Below are positions 6,356 through 6,421 of a stretch of DNA of 6,421 nucleotides, piece after piece; position 1 is the stretch's first letter; every line of letters begins with the position of its first letter. The notes beneath the pieces are model-generated. The model saw only the letters and a list, made by a program, of their open reading frames with translations, was not told the origin of the DNA and made no database searches. Made by a program: the position numbers and the translations under genes. The DNA comes from Shewanellaceae bacterium. Lineage in GTDB: Bacteria; Pseudomonadota; Gammaproteobacteria; Enterobacterales; Shewanellaceae. The stretch lies in the NCBI GenBank assembly GCA_016779685.1, contig JADHND010000094.1, positions 1 through 6,421 on the forward strand, written 5' to 3'.

Positions 6356-6421
6356 CAAAGCAGCCCCTGACCGTTTTTTTTTGCAGATAAACCATTGTGG
6401 CATTGGTTTTGCTTATCTTTG
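6356..6421. other. Upstream flank of mrcB, no recognisable gene
   Basis: This 66-base stretch has a run of nine T on the plus strand (6374-6382) and an imperfect inverted repeat beside it. The repeat's outer arms are AGATAA (6385-6390) and TTATCT (6413-6418), and its overlapping inner arms are AAACCA (6389-6394) and TGGTTT (6404-6409). Two minus-strand frames stay open across it, but neither resembles the HrpB C-terminus, the neighbour of mrcB in E. coli. The hairpin and T-run are in the wrong order for an intrinsic terminator on either strand. Confidence 0.4.

Noticed and set aside
6371..6418. Intrinsic terminator upstream of mrcB
   Set aside because: The nine-T run precedes the imperfect hairpin on the plus strand, and on the minus strand the hairpin is followed by A residues. 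Neither order works as a terminator, and no hairpin precedes the T-run.
6318..6421. C-terminal end of an upstream minus-strand gene such as hrpB
   Set aside because: Two minus-strand frames are open, but their short translations do not match the HrpB C-terminus, and the stretch contains a good mrcB promoter candidate.
1..6421. CRISPR array, insertion sequence, tRNA, riboswitch, prophage or defence genes
   Set aside because: I found no regularly spaced repeats, transposase motifs, tRNA-like folds or defence domains by reading both strands. The gene content is ordinary chromosomal housekeeping.

Overview
The window reads as a chromosomal housekeeping stretch of a gammaproteobacterium of moderate to low GC. 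The evidence is an E. coli-like HemL (glutamate-1-semialdehyde aminomutase) with its lysine at the same position as in E. coli, a class A penicillin-binding protein of the PBP1B type with a UB2H domain, a YccS/YhfK-type FUSC membrane protein and a DUF6776 protein. In E. coli mrcB and hemL lie close together, separated by the fhu genes. Here a FUSC gene lies between them. The genus cannot be fixed from the sequence; an Alteromonadales-like lineage would fit, but that is a guess.

Layout. Positions 1-620 hold the 5' part of a minus-strand DUF6776 gene (single membrane anchor plus coiled coil) that runs off the left edge. Positions 621-778 are an AT-rich divergent control region with candidate promoters for both neighbours. 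Positions 779-2065 are hemL (+). Positions 2066-2202 are intergenic, with a strong 12-bp hairpin just after the hemL stop. Positions 2203-4059 are a FUSC-family inner membrane protein (+). Positions 4056-6317 are mrcB (-), converging on the FUSC gene with a 4-base overlap of the two stop codons. Positions 6318-6421 are the mrcB leader and promoter region and hold no recognisable gene.

How the genes work together. They do not form one operon: there are two divergent units (DUF6776 and hemL) and one convergent pair (FUSC and mrcB). HemL makes 5-aminolevulinate for heme synthesis, and PBP1B polymerises and cross-links peptidoglycan. The FUSC protein is probably an inner-membrane efflux or envelope protein, and the DUF6776 protein is an uncharacterised membrane-anchored coiled-coil protein. 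Apart from a general envelope theme, no shared pathway is evident.

I found no mobile element, CRISPR array, RNA gene, toxin or defence system, and no convincing undescribed multi-gene system. The points most worth a second look are the atypical FUSC protein, its near-leaderless start, the hairpin after hemL whose T-tract lies on the opposite strand, and the terminator-less convergent overlap with an inverted repeat just beyond it.
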